A DNA stretch of 26,956 nt from UBA6176 sp032119375 (GTDB lineage: Bacteria > Verrucomicrobiota > Verrucomicrobiia > Limisphaerales > UBA9464): NCBI GenBank assembly GCA_964430505.1, contig CAYSGH010000063.1, forward strand, positions 1-26,956, read 5' to 3'. Within the stretch, counting starts at the first letter, position 1; each line of letters starts with the position of its first letter. The position numbers were made by a program, and so were the translations under genes. Under the pieces are notes generated by a model that worked only from the letters and a program-made list of their open reading frames with translations, did not search any database and was not told where the DNA came from. Below, piece by piece: positions 15,390 through 23,586 of this stretch.

Positions 15390-17339
15390 TCAACGCGCCA
15401 GCCGGAAATACCGCACGCCATCCTCCAAGGCCCGCACGACGGGCCCGACAACCACCGGACCCGGCACGTCGCGCCACGGGCCATCCGGTGCCTCCGCCTC
15501 CTGCAACACAAACCCGCCTCGTTCCCACTGGAGCTGCACGACGCCGTCGCCCGGCACCATGCGCAGCTCGGGCTGGACGTTCACCGGCTGCACCAGCGAC
15601 ATGCGCATCCCAAACGTGATGTCCGCCGAGCGTGCGTTGTAGTTGTGAACCTCCACGGCGGCGACGTTCTCGCCGGCCTGGATCAACGACGCGTCGATCT
15701 CGAACTCCTCGTCGCACGTCGCGTCGCCCCCGCACGCGTAGCCCATTGCCAGCGTCGTGCTGAGGATGGGGGCCGGCGCCGGCTCCATCCGGATGCGCAA
15801 CGCCTCGGCCCCGTTGAGGTAGAGGACCGCGCCGTCATCGATGCGCGTCAACAGGCGCAGCTTGGAGCCCGGCGCGACGGCCGGGACCTGGAAGCGCGTC
15901 CGGAAGTAGTACGCCAAATACGGGAAGCCCGTCGCCGGGTTGAACGCGGTGATGCGCGTGCCCAACGGCTCGACTCCGACGGGCGGGTTCCCGGAGTTGG
16001 TCTTCACCCATAGCAACCCGTTGCCCGGCCCTTCCCACCCCGAGTCCGTGTACGCGGCGCTGGTCCATGCCTGGCCCGACACGTTCGCGGCCGTGTAGCG
16101 CCACGGGCCGTCGATCGGCTGGAGGATCGTCGGCGTCGCGTAGTTCGTGGTCGTCAACAGCCGCGTCGTCGAGACCCGCTGCTGCCCATCGGCCGCCCCC
16201 ACGGAAACCACCCGGTAATAGACGCTCGAACCGGGCTCAAGCCCCCGCACCACCACCCCATGCCGCGTCGTGGCGGCCGCCTGCAACGGCGTCGCAAACC
16301 CCAGCGCCTCCGTCGGCCCAAACTCCACGCGGGACGACGCCGGGGCCGTCGTGGACCACGTCACCGACGCGCTCGTGTCGTCGGGCACGGCCACGATGTC
16401 GTTGATGAACCCGGGCAACGGCTTGGCCACCACCCCGAAGTGCGACCCCACCGTGCGTTCCTTGCCCGAGTCGGCGACCGCGCTGGGCGCGTTGATCCGG
16501 ACGGCCGAACCCGTCGGGGATTGCATCGACATCGTGGACGAGCCGCCGCCGTCCATGTTGATCGCGTCGTGCGCGCCCACGAGCAACATCCAGGCGCCCG
16601 TCTCGTAGTCGAGCGCCCCCGCGCTCTGCGACTGCCGCCCGTCAATCACCATCAGGTACAGGTATCGCTTGTCCGCCGACACCCCCATCGCCGTGCGCGG
16701 GTTCGTTTGGTGGATGACACCCGACAGGTTGAGGTATTGGCGCCCGATGTTCACGCCCTTCACCACCACGGGATAATCCCCGGAAACGGCGGACTCCACG
16801 CCCACCGTGGAAACCACGGGCCAGTTCGTGTGGACCACCGTGGGCCGGTTCGCCGCGTCAAACAGCAACGACGCGCTGTGGTCCATGTTGCCCGCCGAAA
16901 CCGCCTGTCCTCCCGACACGTGAAGGCCGGACACGATCATCGGCGTCCCCTCCGGCAGGTAATAGGCGGTGGGGTCGAAGAAGTTGGCGTTGATGGCCAC
17001 CTGCACCCCGCGCGTCTCCACGAAACGGCTCACCGTCATCCCGGCCGTCTCCCGGAACCCCGACACATAGCTCGTCATCCGGGGGCTTGGCACCAGCCGC
17101 ACGTCCGGGTCCGTCAGGTCCACGCGCAACGCGTGCATCACCATGCGGTTGTTGAAGTCGCCCGACGACACCGTGTTGGTGCCGCGGGCCAGGTCGATGC
17201 CCTTGAACAACGGTTGCCATGCTGTCAACGAAGGCGCGCCCAGCGCCACGGGCACCACGCCGGACGCCACGGCGGCGCAGCACGCCCACAATGCGATCCG
17301 CGCCACGTTCCAACTCGGGGAAGCCATCAGGGTCTTCAT
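15390..17339 (-). CDS. multidomain phosphodiester glycosidase (NAGPA) family exoprotein
   Basis: The 649-residue exported protein has a signal peptide (about 1-35) and an N-terminal phosphodiester glycosidase domain (PF09992, related to the N-acetylglucosamine-1-phosphodiester uncovering enzyme), about 45-305. Conserved blocks are AINANFF (115-121), NPRTAMGVS (213-221), MVIDGRQSQSAGA and INMDGGGSSTM (260-270). A fibronectin/purple-acid-phosphatase-like beta domain follows (about 311-398), then a jelly-roll-like domain (about 405-585) containing RIDDGAVLYLNGAEALRI, and a short C-terminal strand module. ATG 17339 lies 1 nt after the stop of the upstream pseudopilin-like gene (TGACATG), indicating coupled translation. 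It closes the operon starting at 24903. The sugar phosphodiester substrate is unknown. Confidence 0.88.
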   Translation of the reverse strand: MKTLMASPSWNVARIALWACCAAVASGVVPVALGAPSLTAWQPLFKGIDLARGTNTVSSGDFNNRMVMHALRVDLTDPDVRLVPSPRMTSYVSGFRETAGMTVSRFVETRGVQVAINANFFDPTAYYLPEGTPMIVSGLHVSGGQAVSAGNMDHSASLLFDAANRPTVVHTNWPVVSTVGVESAVSGDYPVVVKGVNIGRQYLNLSGVIHQTNPRTAMGVSADKRYLYLMVIDGRQSQSAGALDYETGAWMLLVGAHDAINMDGGGSSTMSMQSPTGSAVRINAPSAVADSGKERTVGSHFGVVAKPLPGFINDIVAVPDDTSASVTWSTTAPASSRVEFGPTEALGFATPLQAAATTRHGVVVRGLEPGSSVYYRVVSVGAADGQQRVSTTRLLTTTNYATPTILQPIDGPWRYTAANVSGQAWTSAAYTDSGWEGPGNGLLWVKTNSGNPPVGVEPLGTRITAFNPATGFPYLAYYFRTRFQVPAVAPGSKLRLLTRIDDGAVLYLNGAEALRIRMEPAPAPILSTTLAMGYACGGDATCDEEFEIDASLIQAGENVAAVEVHNYNARSADITFGMRMSLVQPVNVQPELRMVPGDGVVQLQWERGGFVLQEAEAPDGPWRDVPGPVVVGPVVRALEDGVRYFRLAR

Positions 17340-17340
17340 G

Positions 17341-18000
17341 TCAGCGTCCGCTGTAACGGTAGGGATAACCAGCAATCGGGTCGCGCGTGTAGGCCGCGTT
17401 GAAGCCGTCGTAGTAGATCGGAACCATCGCCACGTGCCCGTCCACGAACCCCACCACGCTCTCGGCGTCCCGGTAAAACGGCGCGTTCCGCCGGCCCGTC
17501 CGGCTCCGATGCCACGACAACGGCCCATGCGCGGTCCATTCCATGACCAGCAGCGTCTTCGACGGCTCGGCCACGTCGCCCACGGGCCAGCCCGCGATGC
17601 TCGGGACGCCCGGCAATAGGACCCCGTTGAAGCAATACGAACCGAAGTCGAACCGCGCCGTCTGGTGGAACGGCCTCGGGTCCGTATAACCCCGGTCGTC
17701 CGGGCACGCGAACACCACGTCGTTGCTCCCGGAAGGTCCCCGTAGCCCGGCATGTCCCTTCACCTGTTCCTTGTACCACCATTGCAGGTCGGGGCGGCCC
17801 TCCTCGGGGGCCGGCAACCGCCCCTGCTGGTCCTTTGCAAACGCCAGCGTGGCGGCCGACACCTTCCCCAGGTTCGACCGGCACGTCTCCAGCCGCGACC
17901 GCCGACGCGACCGCTCCACCGGAACCGCCACCAGCCCGGCCAGCACCGTCAGCACGCACAGCGCCGCCAACAGGTCCATCCGCGTGAACGCCCGCGTCAT
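17341..18000 (-). CDS. diverged type II secretion-like pseudopilin
   Basis: The 219-residue product has the layout of a major-pseudopilin-like protein: a short basic leader (MTRA), a hydrophobic helix (FTRMDLLAALCVLTVLAGLVAVPVE) and a long globular part with SNLGKVSAATLAFAKDQQGRLP and a late VGFVDGHVAMVP block. The processing site is unusual. Where pseudopilins normally have Gly at -1 and Glu at +5, this protein has Ala and Asp. The ATG at 18000 overlaps the stop of the preceding gene (ATGA). An earlier in-frame start at 18030 is less likely. It sits directly before the large NAGPA protein, so it may help export or display of an operon product. This is an inference from context. Confidence 0.75.
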   Translation of the reverse strand: MTRAFTRMDLLAALCVLTVLAGLVAVPVERSRRRSRLETCRSNLGKVSAATLAFAKDQQGRLPAPEEGRPDLQWWYKEQVKGHAGLRGPSGSNDVVFACPDDRGYTDPRPFHQTARFDFGSYCFNGVLLPGVPSIAGWPVGDVAEPSKTLLVMEWTAHGPLSWHRSRTGRRNAPFYRDAESVVGFVDGHVAMVPIYYDGFNAAYTRDPIAGYPYRYSGR

Positions 18001-18611
18001 GGCTTGCCCCCCGTGATGGCCGCCTGCCACGGCTGGTATTGTCCCTCGAACGTCTCCCCCGCTGCATCCACGCGCGCGACGACCCCGCCGTGCACCAACC
18101 CCTGCCGGGCCAACATCCGGAGGTCCACGTAGCGCGGCACATAGCCCGGGCAGAACGCCACCACCTTCGCGCGCGGCGCGCCTACCAACGCCATCGCCTC
18201 CGGCCCCAGCAACGGCGGGCCCATGAACGACACGATCACGTCCCCGTCCTTTCCGCGCCGCAGCAGCTCGACAAAGTCCCCGGGCGGCACCTGCACCTGC
18301 CGCAGCGGATCCACCGGCAGGCGTCGCAGCACGTCGGGCTTCACCTGCGCGTCCGCAAGGTCATCCAGAAACGCCCCCAGCGCCGCCTCCACCGACGGCT
18401 GCGGGAACTCGCTCGTGTCACGCGCCCACACCACGAGGCGTCCCGGGCCCTTGCGCAGGCGCAACGTCTCCTTCGCCATCTCGCGCCCGACGCGCCAAGC
18501 GATGGCCGTGTCCTCGGCGGGCAGCCACGGGACAAACGTCCATGCCAACGCGGCCAGGGCCACGACGGCCGCCGGCACCAGCAGGATCCACGTGTTGCGT
18601 CGCGCGGGCAT
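17997..18611 (-). CDS. membrane-anchored protein of unknown function
   Basis: The 204-residue product starts with one transmembrane segment (residues 8-29, WILLVPAAVVALAALAWTFVPW) preceded by basic residues, so most of the protein should face the periplasm. The rest looks like a folded domain with RLVVWARDTSEFPQPSVEAAL, VDPLRQVQVPPGDFVELL, KDGDVIVSFMGPPLL and AKVVAFCPGYVPRYVDLRML. I do not recognise a named domain. ATG 18611 is chosen because it places the hydrophobic helix at the N-terminus; the frame is open to 18857, but that extension overlaps the upstream gene and is not protein-like. It lies between two pseudopilin-like genes and overlaps the second by an ATGA, so it may be a partner of that pilin-like pair. 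Confidence 0.75.
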   Translation of the reverse strand: MPARRNTWILLVPAAVVALAALAWTFVPWLPAEDTAIAWRVGREMAKETLRLRKGPGRLVVWARDTSEFPQPSVEAALGAFLDDLADAQVKPDVLRRLPVDPLRQVQVPPGDFVELLRRGKDGDVIVSFMGPPLLGPEAMALVGAPRAKVVAFCPGYVPRYVDLRMLARQGLVHGGVVARVDAAGETFEGQYQPWQAAITGGKP

Positions 18612-18652
18612 GGGGCGGGTGAAGGAAGCGAGGCAATCCACAGGTTCGCCCG

Positions 18653-19339
18653 CTAGAACACGCCGCGGGGCTTGGACAACACCACGTTGCTCATGCCCGA
18701 GGCGATGATCTCGAGGATGTGCGCACGCAACGCCGGCGTCTTGAAGGTCTTGCTGCTCCCATCCGCAAGGCTCATCACCCCCGCCTTGTTGTGCACCTGG
18801 TTGTCCCACGCGGCGTCGATCGAGTTGCCCAGGAACTGGCTCCACGACGGGTCCCACCCGCCGCCCCCGCCCGTGACATTGAAGTCACCCAGCAGGACGG
18901 ACGCGGGCTTCTGCCAATCGACGGACGTGCCCACCAGGTAGCTCACGTTCATCATCGCATCCATGTCCGCCCAGTTCGTGCCCGGCTTGCGTTCCTTGTC
19001 GGCCAGGCACACCAGCACCCGCGGCGACGCCACCTCATTGGACGCCACCCGGAAATGGTCCGTCCAGTCGGCCGACCCATCCGTGCCGCCGTTGGTCGAG
19101 GGGAGCTGCCACGGGAGCTTGTCGTTGCGGTCATTGGCCCAGACGCGAAGCGCCAGCCCCACCTGGCGCTGGTTGTTGATGCAGACCGTCACCTTGGCCT
19201 TCGCCTTCGCGGTCGCCAGCGCCGGCAACAGCAGCCCCGCGAGGATCGCGATGATCGCAATCACCACCAGCAGCTCAATCAAGGTGAACGCCCAAGCCCA
19301 CGGGACCGTCCCGGCCCGTCGCCTTCCGTTGGCTCTCAT
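18653..19339 (-). CDS. type II secretion-like prepilin/pseudopilin
   Basis: The 228-residue product carries a class III prepilin signal: a basic leader of 17 residues followed by FTLIELLVVIAIIAILAG at 18-35 with Glu at +5. The -1 residue is Ala, not the usual Gly. The helix continues LLLPALATAKAKAK and is followed by CINNQRQVGLALRVWANDRNDKLPW, typical of the abundant type II secretion G-like proteins of Verrucomicrobiota and Planctomycetota. The C-terminal part has the family block HNKAGVMSLADGSSKTFK. ATG 19339 overlaps the CotH gene stop (ATGA). Upstream in-frame codons reach 19627 but lie over the CotH gene. A role in a secretion pseudopilus or as an individual surface protein cannot be separated from sequence. 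Confidence 0.88.
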   Translation of the reverse strand: MRANGRRRAGTVPWAWAFTLIELLVVIAIIAILAGLLLPALATAKAKAKVTVCINNQRQVGLALRVWANDRNDKLPWQLPSTNGGTDGSADWTDHFRVASNEVASPRVLVCLADKERKPGTNWADMDAMMNVSYLVGTSVDWQKPASVLLGDFNVTGGGGGWDPSWSQFLGNSIDAAWDNQVHNKAGVMSLADGSSKTFKTPALRAHILEIIASGMSNVVLSKPRGVF

Positions 19340-20955
19340 TCCAGTCTTTCTAGCAGGAGCGATGCCCGGTCGAACCCGGCACGGCCGGCGCTGGCCCGGT
19401 ACTCGCACATCAACGCCACGACCGTGCCCGGCTCCTCGACGCGGAAATCGACACGAAGCTCCGTCCACCCAGCCCCCGCTTGCAAGCTCCGCGAGCGAGA
19501 CGCCGTGTTCCCCACCCGCAACACCGCCCCGTCCCTCCGCGCCCCCGGCAAGCTCCGAAACCCCTCCACCCGCGCCCGCCCAAGGAACCGGTACAACCCC
19601 TGCCCCAACGGCACCGCGCACGCCCACGCCGACGAGTTTCTTTCCCCGGCCACCAGCTCCAGCACCCCCAGCCCCTCCACCTCCACCTCGCGGGCCGCGC
19701 CGTCACCGGGAACCCCTTGCGCCCGCCAGCCCACCGGACGCATCGCCGTTCCCACCGCCGCCAACGCATTCGTCGGAACGCCCCGGGCCAGCTCCTCCGC
19801 CACCCACGCCGCCCGCGCCCGCAACGCCCCGTGCAACGCCTCCTTCGCCGAATGCCATGCGCCGTAATCCCCAGCCCCCAACACCGGACGCAACGCCGCC
19901 TCGCATTCCCGCGCCCACGCCTCAAAGCCCCCCGCGCCCAGTGCCCGTTCATGCCACCCGCGCAACGCCGCCATCCATGACGTCCGGCCTTCCTCCGTCG
20001 CCATCAACGCCCGCGCCAGCGAACCCGCCATGCTCGGCCACGTCGTCAACGACGGCGTCTCCATCAACGTGTCCAGTCCCCACGGCACCCACTCCAGCCG
20101 CCCACGCACCAGCGCCACCCGATAGTTGTTCCGCGCCAGCGCATAGCCATCGCGATGCCCCATCAACACCTCGAGCGCCGCAAAACGAACAAACGCCCCC
20201 GCGTCCACCCACGGCCGTGCCGCATCCCATCCACCCCGCTGTACCGCGTCAGCCAACGAACGCCACGCCGCCCGTCCGCGTTCGCGCGCCTCGCCTTCCT
20301 TCGCGACATCGCGCAACCCCGCCTCCTTCAGTTCCAACTCGTCCCCCACGTCTGCACCGTCGCGCGGCTCCATCACCACCACGTCCTCGCCCGGCCACGC
20401 CCGCGCCACGAAGGCCCCGTCGATGCCCTCCTTCAGCCCGCGCCATCCCAAGTCGCGGTCATTCAGCCGCACGCCCGCCCATCCCTGCCGCGGGCATGGG
20501 ACGCCCGCCTCGTTGAAGACATGGGCCGCCCACGCGCCCCGCACGCACCATGGATCCTCCGCGCCGTTCTCCAGGTGAAGCCGCGTGGCTCCGCCCAGCG
20601 CCGCCACGGGCCGTTCCAGGTCCAACGTGAACGACGGGTTCTGTTCCAAGCGTTGCAGGCTGCCGCGCGTCCCCTTGATGCGCATCCGCCCCGCCATGCC
20701 CGGGCCGTCGCCGAACCGCGCCGTCACGGGAACCCACGCGCGCGGCTCGGTCCCAAGCCGTTCCATCGCCCCGGGCGCTACGTCCAAGCGGATGCGCGTC
20801 CACGTTGGCCAGGTTCCCTTCAGGCCCGTCGCCGACGTCACGCGACGACGCCCCGCCGCCTCTGATTCTGCTGCCCACGCGGGCATCCCAACGACCAAGG
20901 CCAGCAACAACGCGGCTCCTAACGTCCCGCGCCACCACCCGCCCCGCGCCCTCAT
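19336..20955 (-). CDS. CotH kinase-like secreted protein
   Basis: The 539-residue product has a signal peptide (residues 1-29, ending GMPAWAAE) and a CotH domain (PF08757), about 45-345. CotH proteins are atypical secreted protein kinases first known from Bacillus spore coats. Family blocks are RMRIKGTRGS (90-99), VRGAWAAHVFNEAGVP (138-153), LNDRDLGWRGLKEGID (164-179), EVLMGHRDGYALARNNY (262-278) with Asp269 and the Asn pair 276-277, and WVPWGLDTLM (289-298) with Asp295. The last 130 residues form a beta-rich module (LELVAGERNSS to LLLERLE) that could bind carbohydrate. The ATG at 20955 overlaps the NAGPA gene stop, and its own stop overlaps the pseudopilin start, so translation of the three is linked. 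The phosphorylated partner is unknown. Confidence 0.85.
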   Translation of the reverse strand: MRARGGWWRGTLGAALLLALVVGMPAWAAESEAAGRRRVTSATGLKGTWPTWTRIRLDVAPGAMERLGTEPRAWVPVTARFGDGPGMAGRMRIKGTRGSLQRLEQNPSFTLDLERPVAALGGATRLHLENGAEDPWCVRGAWAAHVFNEAGVPCPRQGWAGVRLNDRDLGWRGLKEGIDGAFVARAWPGEDVVVMEPRDGADVGDELELKEAGLRDVAKEGEARERGRAAWRSLADAVQRGGWDAARPWVDAGAFVRFAALEVLMGHRDGYALARNNYRVALVRGRLEWVPWGLDTLMETPSLTTWPSMAGSLARALMATEEGRTSWMAALRGWHERALGAGGFEAWARECEAALRPVLGAGDYGAWHSAKEALHGALRARAAWVAEELARGVPTNALAAVGTAMRPVGWRAQGVPGDGAAREVEVEGLGVLELVAGERNSSAWACAVPLGQGLYRFLGRARVEGFRSLPGARRDGAVLRVGNTASRSRSLQAGAGWTELRVDFRVEEPGTVVALMCEYRASAGRAGFDRASLLLERLE

Positions 20956-22214
20956 GGACTCGGCCGCGCCGACCCGCCGACGGCCGTCGTCGATCCGGTG
21001 GCGCCCGGCGGCGCGTTCGTTCGGGCACCTTCGGACGGCGCGCCCGCCCCTGCGGCGGCGACGGGCCTGCGCACCAACACCAGCGCGTTGGCCCCGGGAC
21101 GTTCGCGCCCCTCCGACGGGCTGCTCACCACCTGTCCCAGCACCCACATCGACGCCGAGCCGCCCCCGTCCAGGTTCACCGCCTCCTGGCATCCCAACCC
21201 CGCCATGTACTGCGCCAGCTCCGGGAACGTCATTCCCACCGACAACCCCGGCTGACGCCCGTCCACCACCACCAGGAACAACGTGTTCGAGTTCCACCCC
21301 ATCGCCGTCCGCGGATGCCGCACCTGGAATCCCGACCACGTCATCGGCTTGCCCGCCCGCACCAACGTCGGCCCGCCGCCCAACGCCAGTTGAACCCCCT
21401 TCAGGTCCGGGAACGTGTCGAACGCCAGCCGCAACACCTGCCCCGGAGCCAGACCGCGGCCGCGCTCCGACAACCTGGGCCCCACGGACAACACCAACCG
21501 GTCCGCCGGGATCGCCGAGTTCCCGCCCCGGCGCACCTCCGCGACGCGCGCCTCGAGGACGACGCCCGGGCGCACCGGCAGCCATGCCTTCTCGCCCACG
21601 CGCTCCAGCACGCACTCCGTCCCGCCCTCGGTCCGCGTCGTCGTACCATTCGCCGCCGTGTACACCACCACCTCGTCCGCCTCCCGCATCTCGTTCAGGC
21701 CCAGCACCGACGACTTGCCATCCGGCCAGAACACCTGGAGCCGCGACGTGATGTTCGTGGAGCGGGGCTCGCCCTGGGGATCGAGCCAGAAGCACGCATG
21801 GCCCGAGGGCGCGCTGATCAGCTCGCCCCGTCGCACGTGGACGTCCCGGGGATCGCCCCGGTACGAGTCCTCCGTCATGTAGAAGTCGCCGTTCACCGCC
21901 GCCAACGGCGTGCCCTCCGACGCCGACATCGCCGCCACCTGGTCCGACAACGTGCTCATCCCAATCCGCTCCCCGCCGCCCAACGTCGTCGCCAGCCCAA
22001 GGTCCCCACGACGACGATCCATGCGCACGACATGGACGGACCACTCCGGGTTGGACCGGCGGTCATTGGAATGGGTGAAGCCGCGGTCCGTGGCGGCAGC
22101 GGGGCTCGCCGGCTGCCGGGCCATCAACGCCGGCAGCAGCAGCAGCCAAGACCCAGCGAGGGCCATGAGCCCCATACGCCCCACAAGCCTCATGAGCCCC
22201 ATCCTTCCCATCAT
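20952..22214 (-). CDS. phosphodiester glycosidase (NAGPA) family protein, second paralogue
   Basis: This 420-residue exported protein has a PF09992-type domain covering most of its length (about 55-390). Motifs are PLAAVNGDFYM (103-113), LGGGPTLV, HPRTAMGWN (300-308), VVDGRQPGLSVGM (316-328) and NLDGGGSASMW (347-357), followed by RPGANALVLV. In the family these surround the active site that cleaves sugar-phosphate diester bonds. The N-terminus contains a duplicated MGLM before a hydrophobic run, and a purine-rich GAGGGGGTGGG (complement of 22215-22225) precedes the first ATG; starts at Met5, Met8 or Met14 are also possible. It is closely similar to the next gene upstream, 46 nt away, and its stop overlaps the CotH start. 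Confidence 0.88.
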   Translation of the reverse strand: MMGRMGLMRLVGRMGLMALAGSWLLLLPALMARQPASPAAATDRGFTHSNDRRSNPEWSVHVVRMDRRRGDLGLATTLGGGERIGMSTLSDQVAAMSASEGTPLAAVNGDFYMTEDSYRGDPRDVHVRRGELISAPSGHACFWLDPQGEPRSTNITSRLQVFWPDGKSSVLGLNEMREADEVVVYTAANGTTTRTEGGTECVLERVGEKAWLPVRPGVVLEARVAEVRRGGNSAIPADRLVLSVGPRLSERGRGLAPGQVLRLAFDTFPDLKGVQLALGGGPTLVRAGKPMTWSGFQVRHPRTAMGWNSNTLFLVVVDGRQPGLSVGMTFPELAQYMAGLGCQEAVNLDGGGSASMWVLGQVVSSPSEGRERPGANALVLVRRPVAAAGAGAPSEGARTNAPPGATGSTTAVGGSARPSP

Positions 22215-22260
22215 CCCACCCCCTCACCCAGCACGGCGCGCGCCACCCGGCACCCCCTCC

Positions 22261-23523
22261 TCATGGCTTCCCCCCAGGCCGACGCCGCACCACCACCAGC
22301 GCGTTCGCAACATCCCGCTCGCGGCCGTCGCACGGGCTGTTCCGGGTCCGCCCCACGCACCAAATCGACGACGACCCGCCCCCGTCCAGGTTCATGCCCT
22401 CCTCGCAGCCCCAGCGCGCCATCGTGTCGCCCAGTTCCTCCAACGTCATCCCCACCGACAACCCCGGCTGCCGCCCGTCCACCTGAAAAAGCATCCAATG
22501 CGTCCGGTTCCACCCAAACGCGCTCCGCGGATGCCGCTGCGTCATCGAGCTAAACTCATACGAGTCCGACCGCGCCGGCGCGATCCGCTGCGCCTTCCCG
22601 CCCGACACCAGCACCGGCCCGCCGCCGATCGCCTCCCGGACGCCCACCAGCGCCGGCTGCATCCCCAGCCGCACCCGCACCTCGCCGCCCGCCACCACGT
22701 TGGTACCCGCCGGGTTGCGCCGCAGCCACATCGGCCCCGCCGACAACACCCAGCCGTTCGTGGGCACCTTGCCCCCGCCCGACCCGCGCACCTCCAACAC
22801 CCGCATCGTCACGTCCATGCCCGGGACGGCCGCCATGGAGGTCGTGGAACGGTGGGTGGGTGAAAGCACCCATTCGCGCCCGCCCATGTTCCGCAAATGA
22901 CCGCGCACCGCCCCCGTGTACAACACCAGACCATCCAACGGTCGCTCCTCGTTCAATCCAAAGGACGAAGACGACCCGTCCGCCCACGTCACCGTCAGGG
23001 CTGGTTGCACCGTGCCCACGTGGGGTTGCCCCTGCGCGTCGATCCAGAACGCCACCCCGCCGCGCGGCTGCGGCACGGAAAACAACTCGCCCTGCACCAC
23101 CTGCAAGCCCCGCGGGTCCCCCGCAAAGAAACGGTCCCGTTGGTAAAAGTCCCCGTTCAACGCCGCCAAGGGCACCCCCAACGCCGCCGGGATCGACTCC
23201 ACCTGCTCGGTCACCGTCCCCAGGCCCGTCGCCGCGCCGTCCGCATGGACCGACATCACCTCCACCCCCGGCAGGTCCCGCGCCACCCGCACGACGTGGA
23301 TCGACCACGGCCCGCGCTCGACGACCTCATTGGTGTAGCCCACGCCGGGGGCCAGCTCGCGCAACGCCACCGCTCCGGGAGACGCCGACCACGCCCGCGA
23401 CCCCGCCCCCATGCAGGCCAACGCGACACACGCCAACCCGGCGGACACCCAGGAGCCCACGCGCTTCCCTCCCCGACCCGCCGCCCAGCCCGCCCGCATC
23501 GGAATTGCTTCCCGCTTCAACAT
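22261..23523 (-). CDS. phosphodiester glycosidase (NAGPA) family protein, first paralogue
   Basis: The 420-residue product is a secreted NAGPA-domain protein (PF09992) with a signal segment near residues 20-48 (VGSWVSAGLACVALACMGAG). Conserved motifs are PLAALNGDFYQ (118-128), AIGGGPVLV, HPRSAFGWN (331-339), QVDGRQPGLSVGM (347-359) and NLDGGGSSSIW (378-388), then ANALVVVRR. It matches the neighbouring paralogue in length and motif order, indicating a tandem duplication, yet the middle parts have diverged. Start at 23523 is the first ATG; Met9 is an alternative. It follows the propeller gene by 63 nt, probably in one operon. The specific substrate is not known; cell-envelope or extracellular glycan phosphodiesters are the natural candidates from the family. 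Confidence 0.88.
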   Translation of the reverse strand: MLKREAIPMRAGWAAGRGGKRVGSWVSAGLACVALACMGAGSRAWSASPGAVALRELAPGVGYTNEVVERGPWSIHVVRVARDLPGVEVMSVHADGAATGLGTVTEQVESIPAALGVPLAALNGDFYQRDRFFAGDPRGLQVVQGELFSVPQPRGGVAFWIDAQGQPHVGTVQPALTVTWADGSSSSFGLNEERPLDGLVLYTGAVRGHLRNMGGREWVLSPTHRSTTSMAAVPGMDVTMRVLEVRGSGGGKVPTNGWVLSAGPMWLRRNPAGTNVVAGGEVRVRLGMQPALVGVREAIGGGPVLVSGGKAQRIAPARSDSYEFSSMTQRHPRSAFGWNRTHWMLFQVDGRQPGLSVGMTLEELGDTMARWGCEEGMNLDGGGSSSIWCVGRTRNSPCDGRERDVANALVVVRRRPGGKP

Positions 23524-23586
23524 GTTCCAAAGGCGCGGGCATCGGCCCCGACGCCGCCCGCTCCAAGGACGACCAACGGGCCAGCC

